NCBI GenBank assembly: GCA_940671915.1 | Contig: CALNVZ010003430.1 | Location: 15,279,442 to 15,343,441, forward strand | DNA: 64,000 bases | Direction: 5' to 3' | From: Paracentrotus lividus | Lineage: Eukaryota > Echinodermata > Echinoidea > Camarodonta > Echinidae | Shown: positions 23,407 through 35,990 of the stretch, one piece after another | Layout of the letters: each line of letters starts with the position of its first letter | Numbering within the stretch: the first letter of the stretch is position 1 | The notes under the pieces: generated by a model | The model's input: only the letters and a program-made list of their open reading frames with translations | Databases searched by the model: none | Told to the model about the DNA's origin: nothing | Made by a program: the position numbers and the translations under genes

Positions 23407-26400
23407 AGACCTTCTTAGATAGTTTCATTCGATTTGAGTTTCACGAAAATTTTCAGTGTTTTTTAATGCTTCAGTGAGCAGACGATATTAAAAAAAATAT
23501 GAAAATAAGAAGAAATTTCAGACTTTAGTCCTACCCAATGCCTTATCAATTTCTCAATTAAACGTTTGTTTCCTGTTAGTTATACCACCATGAGGTTGTT
23601 TGCCAAGTTCCATGAAAAAACTTTCAGTTTATAATTAACAAAAATTTATCAATGAAATCAAGCCGAATTTCAAATTTTGTTGACATTTTGATTTTCTCTC
23701 CATGACATTGTGTCAATTATCGAGGGCGAAAAATTACCCGAATCAACAATCCTGGAACTTTTTTTAACAAAAAAGGGTTAAGAGCAATTTAACATGGCAG
23801 TTATTGTTTATACACTCATCGACTAACTTATGTGCGAATATGAGATAAAAACCGAGCTTAATGCATGAATAAACACACATTAAAGACAAAATTGTTCATG
23901 ACAAAAAGTCACAAAAGTCACCTTTAAAGTGTGCTCGCTCGTCCATGACACGACGGATAGTGCTCATGTTCTCACAAAATGTGTCGATTATGTTGATGAT
24001 ATATCTGATTGACAATTCTTTAAATAAAAATTGTTGGATTTTTACACCATTTTAGAGGGATCTAAACATAATTCTTTAAAATTTGTGCTCATCATCCATG
24101 AAAAATAGTGCAATTGTATCGGGAATTGGTGTTGGATGGGTCAAATTTGGATGCTTAAAACCACCAACAATTCATACCCAAGGTAAAAAAGAAAATTTTA
24201 GAAAATTTTTATTTTTTACATACCAAAAAAATGACCCTTGTAATTTTCAAAAATGTCCTTTTTGATTAAACGCTGATCACGCATGCATGTGTTAGGGATG
24301 AATGTCATTTTTTCACAGACGGTACTCAATAAGTGTAAAAAAAAAAACCCTTCCCAATTATTTCTGCTCAAATAAATTTCCCGTTCAAAAAGTGATTAGG
24401 GGGGGGGGACTTACTTTTTTTTGTTGTGTATAATGAAAAAGGAGTGATTTATGGGTTGAAATATGTTTGATTGATTTTGATTTCATCCTGATGATCGCTC
24501 GAATTGCTTTGTTTGTTGTTTTATGATTGTCCTGTTTTGATTGCTCTGACATTTGATGTATTCATTAAATGATTCATCAATTTTGTGATTGAATAAATGA
24601 TTAATAGAATTGACATTTTGAATGAGTATTTTTTTTTTTTATTATTGTTTGTTTGAAATGGTTGATAAATTGATCGTATTAATAGTTACTTTTTTATCAT
24701 TGTCGAAATGATTGATTAAATCATTGAACGAATCATAGGAAATCAACTCGAAAGATTAACATAATCAGTTGGATATGTGCAAAGCAACAATCAATCCGCA
24801 ATGAAAGTTAGCCTACCTGATTCAGAATAATGACACAATTTCAATACCCTTTGAATTCGTGCGGCAGAGCCTATTTTTTAGCCCATGACAAAACGTTTTC
24901 CGTGTTCGCTCAAGCATGAACGAAACTTATATTTTTAAATACACTTGAAAGAGAGACCTTCAGAGCATCTATTAAACATTCTAAAACATTAGACCATCCT
25001 AATATGTAAACAAAATTCTATGAAGACTTTAAAACTGTCCCGGTTTTTATTTGATTTACCACTGTACAAAGAGTAACTATATTCTATCTAATGATACCAA
25101 AATCATACCGATACTGTCATGGATGACTGAACACTCGAAGTGTTTAAAAACATTGGTTCAAAAGTTGATCTGTTACCAAAGTTGTCCTGAGAAGCAGCCC
25201 TGCTTTCTGATCATTCCATCATGTTCAATTGTTTGTTTGAGGTCAGCCTTCCTGAGTCCATTCATTAGGCACAAAGGATTTACTTGATCTATCGAAATGC
25301 AAGGGTTGCTTTTGCTCAAAACTTGGGACAAAGGCACTTTTTACGCTTGTTTTTTTAAAGCCCAACAGCTCAGTCACCCGTCACAAACACAGGTATAAGT
25401 TTGTGATCATTTGAAAGAATTATGAGTGCTCTTTAATTCCATGATAATATTTCAAGGTAACACACAGCTATAATATCTTTAATATGGGGCTTCTCAAAGT
25501 TGGGTATACTTTTTTCTGAGACTCACTGTATATTAACCCAGTAGCGGAAAGCAGACCGGAGTCACACAATGAACTTACCGGGCCCAATGCGTAAACATAA
25601 TAGAGCCGCCTTTTTGTCCCCAAACAATTGGGCCCTGAAATGCATTCAATTCGATTTTCTTGGATCGCGCGCTGAGTACTGTAAATTTCGAAATGTTAAT
25701 GTTTTCATATCGCAGGCGGGTGATGATCCTTAACTTTTCTATTATTCACAGTGGCTGGATCCATCGGCGGGGAAGAAGAGAGCACCCCTCTTTGGCATTG
25801 GCGGCCAATCCCGGGGGGGGGGGGGCGGGGACGTGTCCCCCTCGATTTTTTCTGGGGTCGTCCCCCCTCGATTTTTTTAAAGCAAACATTTTTTAATTTA
25901 GTGATCAGCTCGTGAAGGTAATAAAGAGGCACAAATGCATGTAAAATTACCAATGCTACAGAATAAAGGCAAAAATTTCGGCCTCGCGCTTCGCTCTCGC
26001 AAACAATGGTCATTAGTTTCTGCATTAATATGGCGAAGAAGGTTCATTCTAATTCGATTTTTTGATTTGACCCAAAATATGTATGCATGAGACGCCCTTC
26101 TTTTTTTCCGCTTTGAGTACCAAAATTGCTTGGCCTCGCCTTTCGTATCGTGGGGGGTCAGTCGCTTTATCCAAATATAACATTTTTCCCTCCCTCAAAA
26201 ACAATTTTAATAATTCTCACAATCGGTCCAATCTGTTCTCCCCCTCACCCACTTTCTCGCTCTCTTCCTTCCTTTCTCTCTCTCTCTCTCTCCCCCTCTC
26301 TAGTATGCATCCCTTTATTCATTCGGGCACCCTCTCTTTCCTTTTCTCTCTTCTCCCTCATTCCTCTCTCATCGCATGTTCTCCCTCCTCTTCAACATGC

Positions 26401-28398
26401 TCACCACACACACACACACACACACACACCACCACACACACACACACACGCCAATCTCTTTCTCCTCATATAAATGCACCCCTCTCTTGGTCTCCCCAGC
26501 CGTAAGGAACCCTTTCTGTCTCTCATCACGGGTCTCTTTTATCCCCTTTCTCACGCACCGCCTCGCACCACCACACGCACACACGCCCTACCAACACGCC
26601 ACCACTCTCTTTGCTCGCTTTCTCTCTCTCTCATCATAAAAAATCACCCTCTCTGTCTCCCCACCTGGGTCAGGCACCCTTTCTTTTCTCTGACACTCTC
26701 TCACATAGGCCTTCTTCTCTCTCTCTCTCCGTCGGCTTTTCTTGTCCTCCTTCCATTTATTTATTTTCTCTCTCTAACCATTCCCTGCCCTTCTCTTTGC
26801 CTTCCTTTTATCTACACCCTCTCCCCCTCTCTCCTTTGTTTTTCATTACTCATTAACCCACTTCCATATTTTCGCCGAATCAAATTGCCTGAGTAGCCAC
26901 CTCGATCGAGAAACTTCTCAAAGCCTTGGACGAATCTTCTAAGCGCCAAATCGCGTTATAAATGATCTTTTGCAACATTCATACAACAAAATACGATAAT
27001 CAATAACCAGACTGCAGTAAAATGCTTTCCCACGTTATTTCATGTTTCTTTGATATAAATGTAATGCCAATTAATACTGAAGATATTCAGTTTGTATGCT
27101 AATAAGTCGATAGTGTGGAAACAGAACAATATACACTGTAAAAAATAAAGAAAAAGAAAAAAAGAAAAAGAAAAGTGATGTCAGCAGAGTCCCATACAAA
27201 AGTGTAATTTAAAATAACAGTTTTGTTTGTAAAATTTCTCCTCTAATAATTTAAAGAGAGAGAAGAAAAAAAATCATTAGAGTTCTTATGGTTACATTGG
27301 TTAAAACGAACAAATGTGTTACTTCTGATGTATATTTTGTATCTTCTCACGTAATTATTTGCAGGAGAAATTTACAACAAAATTGTTTTTAAAAATACAT
27401 TTTTTTTAAATGGCGACTCTGCTGACAGCAGATTTTGCTGTAAAAATACTAATAATTTTACAGTTGTACCTGTAATACCCTTCTCTACCTTTACAAAAAA
27501 AAAAAAAAAAAATTTAACAATCTAAATAAAGTACATTGCAGTTGTGAGTAATTATTGGAATATAAAATTTCTACTTCATATTTAACTGGTCAAATCTTTA
27601 CAGGGGATTTGATTTCATGCTTAGTTTGTTTGCAGCCTTCATGTTAAATGTGATTAATCTCACATGAGCAAGACGTCTCCTGGACTCCGGGATGTTTCTG
27701 AGACTTCGAGACCGGGGAGGACGCTTGAGACCAGAAACAAAAAATCTTAATTTACATATGAACACGTTCCATTTGCCCGTGACGCATGGACCGTCCCTGA
27801 GACAAAAAAGATGTCCCCGAGGGACGAAGTCGCAAATTTCGTCTCAAATCGGTCTCATGTCAAGTGAAATACCACCATGAGCGATGATAAAGAAAGCTAT
27901 TTAACAACATGTATTGCATATTTATGATTGAATTTTTTTTAATACCGATTGTCAAATCTAATGCTCAACAATTCAGTTGTTTTGGTTCTGCACCATCTTG
28001 AATACATACTCTTCGCAATAACGTGTACGCTGTTCGTTAAATTTAAAGATAATTTGAAAAGAAAAGTAACATATTTTTTTTAACATGAATTGGGCACATG
28101 CATTTTAATGAAATTAAACGCTAGCTATCTCACCGCATAATGAATTGCAAATTGCTTTAAAAATGGATAAAGTTCATAATGATACTATCTCAATTATTTT
28201 CATACCATTTCGTATCGTTTTCAGCAATAACCATTTTAGATTGCTCCAAAAACCGTTAGATATATACTTAAAATTTCTTATAATTTTTTTTTTTCCAGAG
28301 AAAGTTTTTGCAGAATATCTAATAGCATGATCTTAGAGAGATTATTCATCAAAGAGTGAATGGTCTTGATTTCGTTATAACACAATAATTGTACCGCA

Positions 28399-30004
28399 TT
28401 ATGACCTCGGATAACCTGAACTTTTAAAAATTCTTTGCAAGCGTGAAGCGAGACCCATACCACATTACTCCAGGACTACTTCCTTACCATTTCTTGACTA
28501 CTGAAAGTTTAGTTTGGTTGCGGATGTTCGGTGAATAGATGGAAGAGAATGATGCGGGCCAAGTCTGCAACAGGGACACCTTCTGCGACCGAGCCGAAAG
28601 GAATCACAAGGTTCCTCTTTTCTTCGTCCAGAGTTCCATCTTCAGTAGGAATCGCGAGGGTAAAGACTTCGTGGTTGTCCCAAACCTCTGGCATCAAAGT
28701 GAGCTTGAATAGAGGTTGGACAAAAAGACCGTCATCTCCTAGTGGAACATAGTAACCTTCAAGTTTACAGTGGTACCGTAGTCGTACTGTGGGGAAGGCA
28801 AATGGGATAGCTGGTATGTGACGTTTGGATTTCAAGAAGGCATGACTGCGTCAACGAAGATTGTCACGGTCGTCAAGGTTGGCAAACGATCGCGACCAAC
28901 ACCTTATCGATTCTCGTGTTGGACGTCAGTCTGAATCTGAGGGTATTGGCCATATAGAGGGATGGTCCATTCCAGGGTTGTTGAAACGGTCTCAAAACCT
29001 TGCCCTCCGAAGAGATCATAGGCGTTTGAAGGAGTGTCTTTCCTCCCAAACCTAAGCGTTTCAAGTTCTTCCTTTCCCCGAATTACTGCTTTAGACGTAG
29101 TAATGAGATGATCCATTATATCTTCGTTCAGATCGGTTTCATATGCTGCGTTGGTGCTCTTCTATGAATTCAGAAATATATCTGAAAATAACTTCCGATA
29201 TTTTAGGAAGGTAGCTGTGGATTTTGGCGAAGAAACATTTTCATCCATGAGGTAAGAAGTCTACTGGGTTTCACTTCCGGTCGCCTTTTCGTTGAAAACG
29301 ATCAACCGTATTTAGCATATGATCAGCTTCTGATCATCATAGGAGCTACCGCTTACTTGAAACATAATACCAAGTATGATGTTGCCTTACCGATAGACGC
29401 AACAGACCTCTAAATGTCTTTGTCCGCTGTTCAGGCTTAGACTCCCTCAGGTGGTCGGACAGTTCTTCTGCTTCTCCTTTTGCACATCCTCTTAAAACTG
29501 TTACCTGACTTCCTGCAGTTAGTTGCCGAAAAGGACTCAGCAAGTTCGATGGAGCTTTCCAATTGCTCAGTTGTACGTGCTAAAAGAAAGTGATGGACCA
29601 TATATATTCTTTTGATTGATTAAGTTGAAGGTGAACAGGTCTGGCGCACCCGCAAAAAAGACGGACAGGATTTGCTCACCAGTGCATGTCTGGATCGCCT
29701 CCATGTCCCGTTCAAGACAAGAACAGGTCGGCTGCCCATTTTGGATCTTGAAGATATTTCCATACACCTTGCCATCTTCATCAAATGCATACATTGTGGC
29801 CGCTTCGGGTCTAAAGACGGCTGTTACCCGAACAGAGCACTCCCCATGGATCCAGGGTAGTGGACGTCCTCCCCATAGGTCTCTTCGTCTCCCTTCTCTC
29901 GCTTTCGTACGAATTCAAATAATCGAGTGATGGAGAATACCAGTAGTTATTATCACTGCATTAGGTTAGTACTGAAACGGATTCAAGTATGAACTTTCAG
30001 CCAT
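28399..30004 (-). pseudogene. frame-broken copy of the CYP1-like P450
   Basis: Collinear with the P450 at 18791-20347. ATG and stop equivalents are at about 30004 and 28399, but many 1-2-base indels scatter the reading frame into pieces of 60-110 codons. The haem loop region is disrupted (CLG context reads CPVAD). Recognisable pieces include the KQSVVFAGRPDLFTF-like block and the IPAIPFA block. Because the non-coding flanks show the same indel load, sequencing error is more likely than true pseudogenisation. Confidence 0.85.
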
Positions 30005-31038
30005 AGTGTCTGGTAACTTTTTCATTCTTTTGTCTTTTTAAACACGAATTTAGAATGTTTCAAGCTGAATCACTTCATATCAAAACACAGCTCATGCACA
30101 CAAGCGATGTGGACCGTTCACTGCATGTATCGCTTTAAACGCATTGAAAATCATTTTTCTCACTGATGTAAAAGAACGCGCACGTGCTGTTGTGTGTGAT
30201 TGCTATGCATTGTACCCAGGTCAAGTCGCTCAAACAAAACCCTTATTGAAATCGGAGAACAAAGCTGTTTTATAACGCTACTCTTATCCACAGTCTTGGA
30301 CATCAGACGGCCTGAATCAACATAATATATCTTAAATAATGAAAAAAGTTGATCTTATGTCATTTCAATTCAATAATGGTTTACTGGTACCATTTTACAC
30401 GAAAATTAAAAAAGGCAGCCCAAAACTTGTGAAATTATATCTTTTATTTATATCAAACTTATTTTAAATCTATATATAAACTTTAAAATCCCAGAACCGG
30501 TCAGACATATCAGCATAAAGGAAAACAGTAATTATGATCAAAGAACTTTCCCATGTAAGACCACTGCCCTTAAACTAAAAGAAATCGGTCCATCAATCCT
30601 TACAATCGATTGTAACTTATAGTGCATGGTTACCAGAGAACTTATCGATTGATTACCAATCGTTAAGATTCTTATTCGTATCTTTTCAGAGGCGTTAAAG
30701 CTCTGAGAATACAAAGCATTGGATTGAAGGGGGCAAAACCATTTTGTTGTGTAACAATGACTGCCCTTTCAATCCTTTCAGTCAGCTCCGACGCCTTGGT
30801 ATCTTTTATTTTAAAAGATAATGTAATATAAACTTATAGTAGAACTGTCATAATAATAATAATAATAATAGTATAATGATAATAATAATAATAATATAAT
30901 AATAATAATGATAATAACAATAATAAATAATGACAATAACGAATAATAATAATAATAATAATAATTGGATACTACTACTAAATAATAATAAATATACTAC
31001 TACTAATAATAATAATATAATGATTAATGATAAAATAA

Positions 31039-32067
31039 TAGGATGTTCCACTAAAATTTAAAGTTATTTTTAAGTTTGTCTTTTGTCTAGAGGGCTATTG
31101 AATAGAGCATGTTTAAAAGAAACAATTTGGTACTTGAATTATCCACCAATTGGATGTTTCCATTTCAAAGATTATGACCCAAAAAGTGTCTCAGATTACC
31201 AATGCAGCTGCTAGAACACTTTTACAAGTTTCAGACAAAAGCCAGAAAATGCAATAAAAGCTCAAGTTATGGTCGCTTTTTGTCTTTGATTATAAACCAA
31301 ATCATAACCAAAATTTCTATGCGTGTATTCAACATTGAAATGAGATATAGTAAACACAATTAAGGCGTATGAGAGATTATACAAAAAGTTATGGCAGTAC
31401 CAAACTGATCGGTTGACATGTATGTTTACCGTTTGTGGTCCCAATAGAACGCACCGTGGAAAAATTACTCCAATAGGGCATGTTTTCAATAGAAACAACC
31501 CTAGACAATAGACTTTTTTCATGTGTGGTGTGGCCCGAACGTGAAGTGTTGGAGAGGGTAAGAGTAATTTGAAAACTTAAAATGGCCAGTGTAAAGCATT
31601 GTTCTTTGTTTTCACCCGCAATACATTTTTTGTTTCAATAAATAGTTAAATTTTATAGATATGCGCACTCTCCTTATCTGAATGTAAATTCCAATCCATT
31701 GAGAAATCGCAAGTCATAAACACATCACAACAGAAGCATCAACTTTCAACACGACTGTCAGTTTTCTTCAATATCCAATATTTTTTCACAGGAGAAGTTG
31801 ATCACCTGCTGAGGTATTTTGTAAAGGAAGGAACGAACCAATTTGGAATAAAATGATTTGATATTTACCAACTGGCGCAAAAGACAATTTCGAAAGCTGT
31901 TTTTTTTATTGAAAATTTTGCTATTTCTCTTTGCCTGTTATTATTGAGTAGGCAGAACACTTAGTTGGCATGGGCTATTGTTTTGCATTGTAAATGCATG
32001 GGTGCCACACCATACAGTTTGAAGTGGAAACCGTTCTAGTGGCTTTTTGCTTTCTGGGCCATCCCTA
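31039..32067. mobile_element. noisy copy of the TAGGGATG hAT-like element
   Basis: Duplicate of 21382-22599 without the 235-bp insertion. Near 31620-31670 it follows the 52568-54610 copy more closely than the 21382 copy. It therefore preserves the uninterrupted form. Confidence 0.75.
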
Positions 32068-32917
32068 TATAATAATACATGGGATTTTAGTAGGCCCCAA
32101 TTTTTCCATTTTTATAAAATGTTTTACCGTCATATAACCGTACATTAGCAGGGGCAACTCGGCAAAAACTGGAAGGCCCTTTGCTTTTTTTTTTTTTTTT
32201 TTTTGTCTTGAATCATATTTCGGAATTTCTACTTTGTTACAAACGTGAGTGATATAAGAACCGGAAAAAAACCCACAGAACAACGGAAACCTTAATATAA
32301 TTCGTACATGCACAAACACCATCACTACACAAAGTTTCCGAAGCATTAAAAAAAGCATTTTAAAACAGATATCAGCGTATGCCTTAAATCCACTGAAGCC
32401 GCTATGATGATATGGTACATCATTGCGGCTTCATATTGAAAATATCAGACCAGGATTATGGGGGGGGGGGCGTCCCCAGAAAATTTGAGAAAAATAGGGG
32501 GGGGCGCAGATTTAAAACTATGTTCAGCAATAGGGGTTTAAAAAAAGTAGGAGGGCATCACTAGCCGTGTGTGCGCCACCTTGATTCGCCACTAGCTAGC
32601 GTTAATTGGGCTATCCGCCAGCGTCTTAACATTTGCATTTCTTCAAAATCACAGTAGGCCTACATTAAGTAGTAGTATTACAAACGTATTTATATGAATC
32701 TTATACCAACCAAAACTCAATCTGCAAATTAAAAATTTCCTTCATCAGAAGAGAAGATTCCTATTACATATTCCTATAATTATATATATATTAGTGGCTT
32801 TATAATACAATTGCCACTATACACACAGAAAAAAAAATACAGTGTCTACATGACCCTTTTTACTAGAAAGTCCAATGCGTCTGTCCCTGAGATACACTTA
32901 AATTGGTTAAAGCAGGA

Positions 32918-35380
32918 CTTCTTTAATTTGTAGTACTAACTGACACCCATATTGGAAGTCTAACCTTCTTTACGTCCGGACTAGAGTCTAACACATGTTA
33001 AGAGCTCTTCTTAGTGAGTGTTCATCTCAGGGACAAAAACGTCTCGACCCCCCCCAAACCAGTGAGTATAAGTATGACACACTCAACCAGTGCGGAGTCT
33101 AACGCCCTTCTTCGACTCCATCACTGAGTTCATTGTCAGAAATCTACTACGACTTCTCTTCGAGTTTCATCTCAGGTACAAACGTTCAACCCCCCAAAAC
33201 AGAGGTTTATGATGACACCTCGTGGGAGTCTACCCTTTTGACTTCCTATCTGGAGTCAACATACTAACGAACATTCTATTCGAGTGTATTCCTCAGGAAC
33301 AAAGCTTTCAAACCCCCCAAACGCAGAGTTTAGATGACACCTCCGTGGGAGTCTACTTTCTGACTCCAACTGGAGTCAAAAACAACTGGGACTCTCTCCG
33401 AAGTGTCATCCTCAGGGACAAACGTATCGACCCCCCAAACCAAAGTTTAGATGACCTCATTGGAGTCTTCCTTATTTGACCCCTAGCCAGGAGTCTTAGC
33501 ATTAGGGATTTAGATGACACCCTCATTGAGTCTTACCCACTTTTACCCCTCCAGGGAGTCTTACATGCATGACTCTTATTGGGAGTCATCTCGGAACAAA
33601 TGCTCAACCCCCCAGAGCGAGTATAGAGGAAAGCACATCAGATTTCTACCACCTTCAAGACTCCTACAGGAGTCCATTACTTGGACCCAAGAGAGGAGTT
33701 TAGATCGACCACCATATTAAAAGGGTACCACTGCACTTCATTGGAGTCTACCCACTTGACACCCTCCAGGAGTTAGATAACACCTCGTGTGCGAGTTACC
33801 TGCTTGACTCCAACTGTAGTCAAACATGCTCAGACTCTCTCGAGTGTCAATCTTCAGGGACAAAACGTTCGACCCCCCAAAACCAGAGATTTAGATGATA
33901 CCTCATCGGAGCTCTCCTTATTTGTGCACCACCTTTAGAGGAGTTCTAGCATAGGAGTTTTTAGATGACACCTCATGGGAGTCTACCCACTTGACCCTGC
34001 AGGGAGTCTTAACATGCATGACTCTATTGGAACGTCATCTGGAACCAAATGCTCAACCCCCCAAGAGGAAGTATAGAGGAAACCATATCAGAGTCTACCA
34101 CCTTAAGACTCCTACAGGAGTCCATTATACTTGTACGCCCAAGAGGGAGTTTAGATGACACCATATTAAGGGTACCCACTGCACTTCATGGCAGTCTACC
34201 CACTTGACACCTCCAGGAGTCTTAACTGCCACGACTCTTCTTGGCAGTCATTCTCGGACATAATGGCTAAACCCCCAAATGGAGTTAGACAAAACCATAT
34301 TCAGAGTCTACCACCTTAGACTCCTAGCGGAGTCCAGCATACCTGGACCCAAGAGGCAGTTTAGATGGACACTGTATAAAGGGTTTCCCACTGCACTTCA
34401 TTGGAGTGTGTCCACTTGACCCCTCCAGGAGTTCTTAAACCATGCATGACTCTGTTGAGAGTCATCTCGGACAAATGCTAAACCCCAAAGAAGTCATTGC
34501 GTGTGGCACATAGCCTCTTAAGGGTGTCATCTGTACTCTCAGTCTTCACGGGTTGACTATGCAAGAGAATGGATTCCTATGCCAGACTCCTAAGCAGTGG
34601 CAGGGGGATCCCCTTGAATACCGGTGTTCATCTAACACTCCGTGGTCAAGTATTGCTTGACTTCTGTATGCAGTGAAGGTGGTATACTCTGCTAATGGTT
34701 TCCTCCTCATTTACTCCTCCGGGATGTTGAGCATTTGTCCGAGATGACTCCCAATAAGAGTCATGCATGTTAAGCACAATCCTGGAGGGGTCAAGTGGAA
34801 CACACTCCAATGAAGTGCAGTCGGGAACCACTTTATGCAGTGTCATCTAAACTGCCTTTCTTGGCGTCCAAGTATGCTGGACTCGGCTTAGGAGTTCTAA
34901 GGTTGGTAGGGACTTCTGACTATGGTTATTGTCTAAACTCCAATTTGGGTGGGTTTAGCATTTGTCGGAGATTGACTCCCAAGAAGAGTCGTGCCATGTT
35001 AGACTCCTGAGGTGTCAAGTGGGTAACTCCAATGAAGTGCAGTGGTACCCTTTAATTGGTGTCATCTGAAACTCCCTCTTGGGTTCAAGTTATAATGGAC
35101 TCCTGTAGGAGTCTAAGGTGGTTAGACTCTGATATGGTTTCCTCCTATACTCCTTACTGGGGGTTGGAGCATTTGTCGAGATGACTCCAATAAGAGTCAT
35201 TGCATGTTAGGACTCCTGGAGGGGTCAAGTGGGTTAGACTCCAATGACCGGCTGTATCTAAACTCCCTATGCTAGACGTCATTTCTAGGGGTCAAATTAA
35301 GGAAGACTCCAATGAGGTGTTCAATCTAACTCTGGTTGGGGGGGGGGGTCGAGCGTTTGTCCCTGAGATGACAGCAAACG
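32918..35380. repeat. foldback array of GACTC/GAGTC hairpin units
   Basis: Degenerate units of roughly 120-150 bp contain TCATCTCAGGGACAAACGTT, a C-run, CCAGAGTTTAGATGACACC and one or two short hairpins such as GACTCCATCTGGAGTC. Units on the left run in one orientation and from about 34600 are mirrored, so the block is a large inverted repeat with a short centre near 34490-34560. A closely related block lies at 61260-62500. Sequence noise is high. It resembles modular foldback transposons with tandemly repeated arms, such as the TU elements reported from sea urchins. No gene is visible. Confidence 0.8.
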
Positions 35381-35990
35381 GAAGATTCAAAAAAACAGGA
35401 ACAGGAACAAGGCACGAAATTAAAATACAACTTAACTTTGATTTGAAGTCTGTAGTGCACTGATTTATTCCAGCAGGCTCTGGCCACATCAGAAATCATT
35501 AACTAAAACAAGAATTAAATTTACACTATTCAAATTAAGTCGTATTAACCAATAGGAAATAAAGAGAATGGAGAAACCAACTCAAAAATTGTAAAAGTCC
35601 AATTCATAAGAATAACCAATAAGAGAGATAAGAGGATGTAGGTGAATAAAAATGAAGAGATTTGTAATAAGAATTTTGAACAAAAAGAATCAGATGGGAA
35701 TGTAATGAATTGAAGACATCTGAATAGCAATGGAATGATAGAGAAGAAGGTTTGAAAGTCAAAGAGGAAATGGATGTGAACAAAGCTTGAACTAAATATC
35801 CAAAGCTGAATTAGAAATAAGGTCAACTAACAAAGGAAACCCTAAATGTACAATAAACAGGTCCTAACTATAAAATCCTTCTTTAACAAAAATTGTCCTC
35901 AATTTTATAAAACTTCAATTAAAAAAAAAAAAAATGTGATTTTCGATACTCTACCAGATTGAATTATATAGGGTCACCAGAGACCCTCTA
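35381..35990. other. spacer shared with 62505-62877
   Basis: Starts with ACGGAAGATTCAAAAAAACA and is collinear with 62505-62877. Here it continues directly into GAAAGTCAAAGAGGAAATGG, whereas at 62877 the same point is followed by about 1.08 kb of LINE plus MITE. The 93-codon minus-strand frame (35545-35826) is not recognised as a protein. Confidence 0.6.

Larger units (their letters stand above)
23407..32917. repeat. 9.5-kb noisy second copy of 13936-23406
   Basis: Collinear with 13936-23406 from the CAGACCTTCTTAGATAG block onward, including every MITE, the CA/CT microsatellites, the P450 and the (AAT)n repeat. It differs mainly by many single-base insertions and deletions spread evenly through coding and non-coding DNA. 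The boundary at 23406/23407 joins array-leader sequence to the interior of a transposon. The evenly spread indels suggest unpolished long-read sequence of the same locus or the other haplotype, not an old duplication. Confidence 0.85.

Noticed and set aside
28399-30004. Second functional P450 gene
   Set aside because: Multiple frameshifts; the flanking non-coding DNA shows the same indel density, pointing to sequence error or haplotype duplication.
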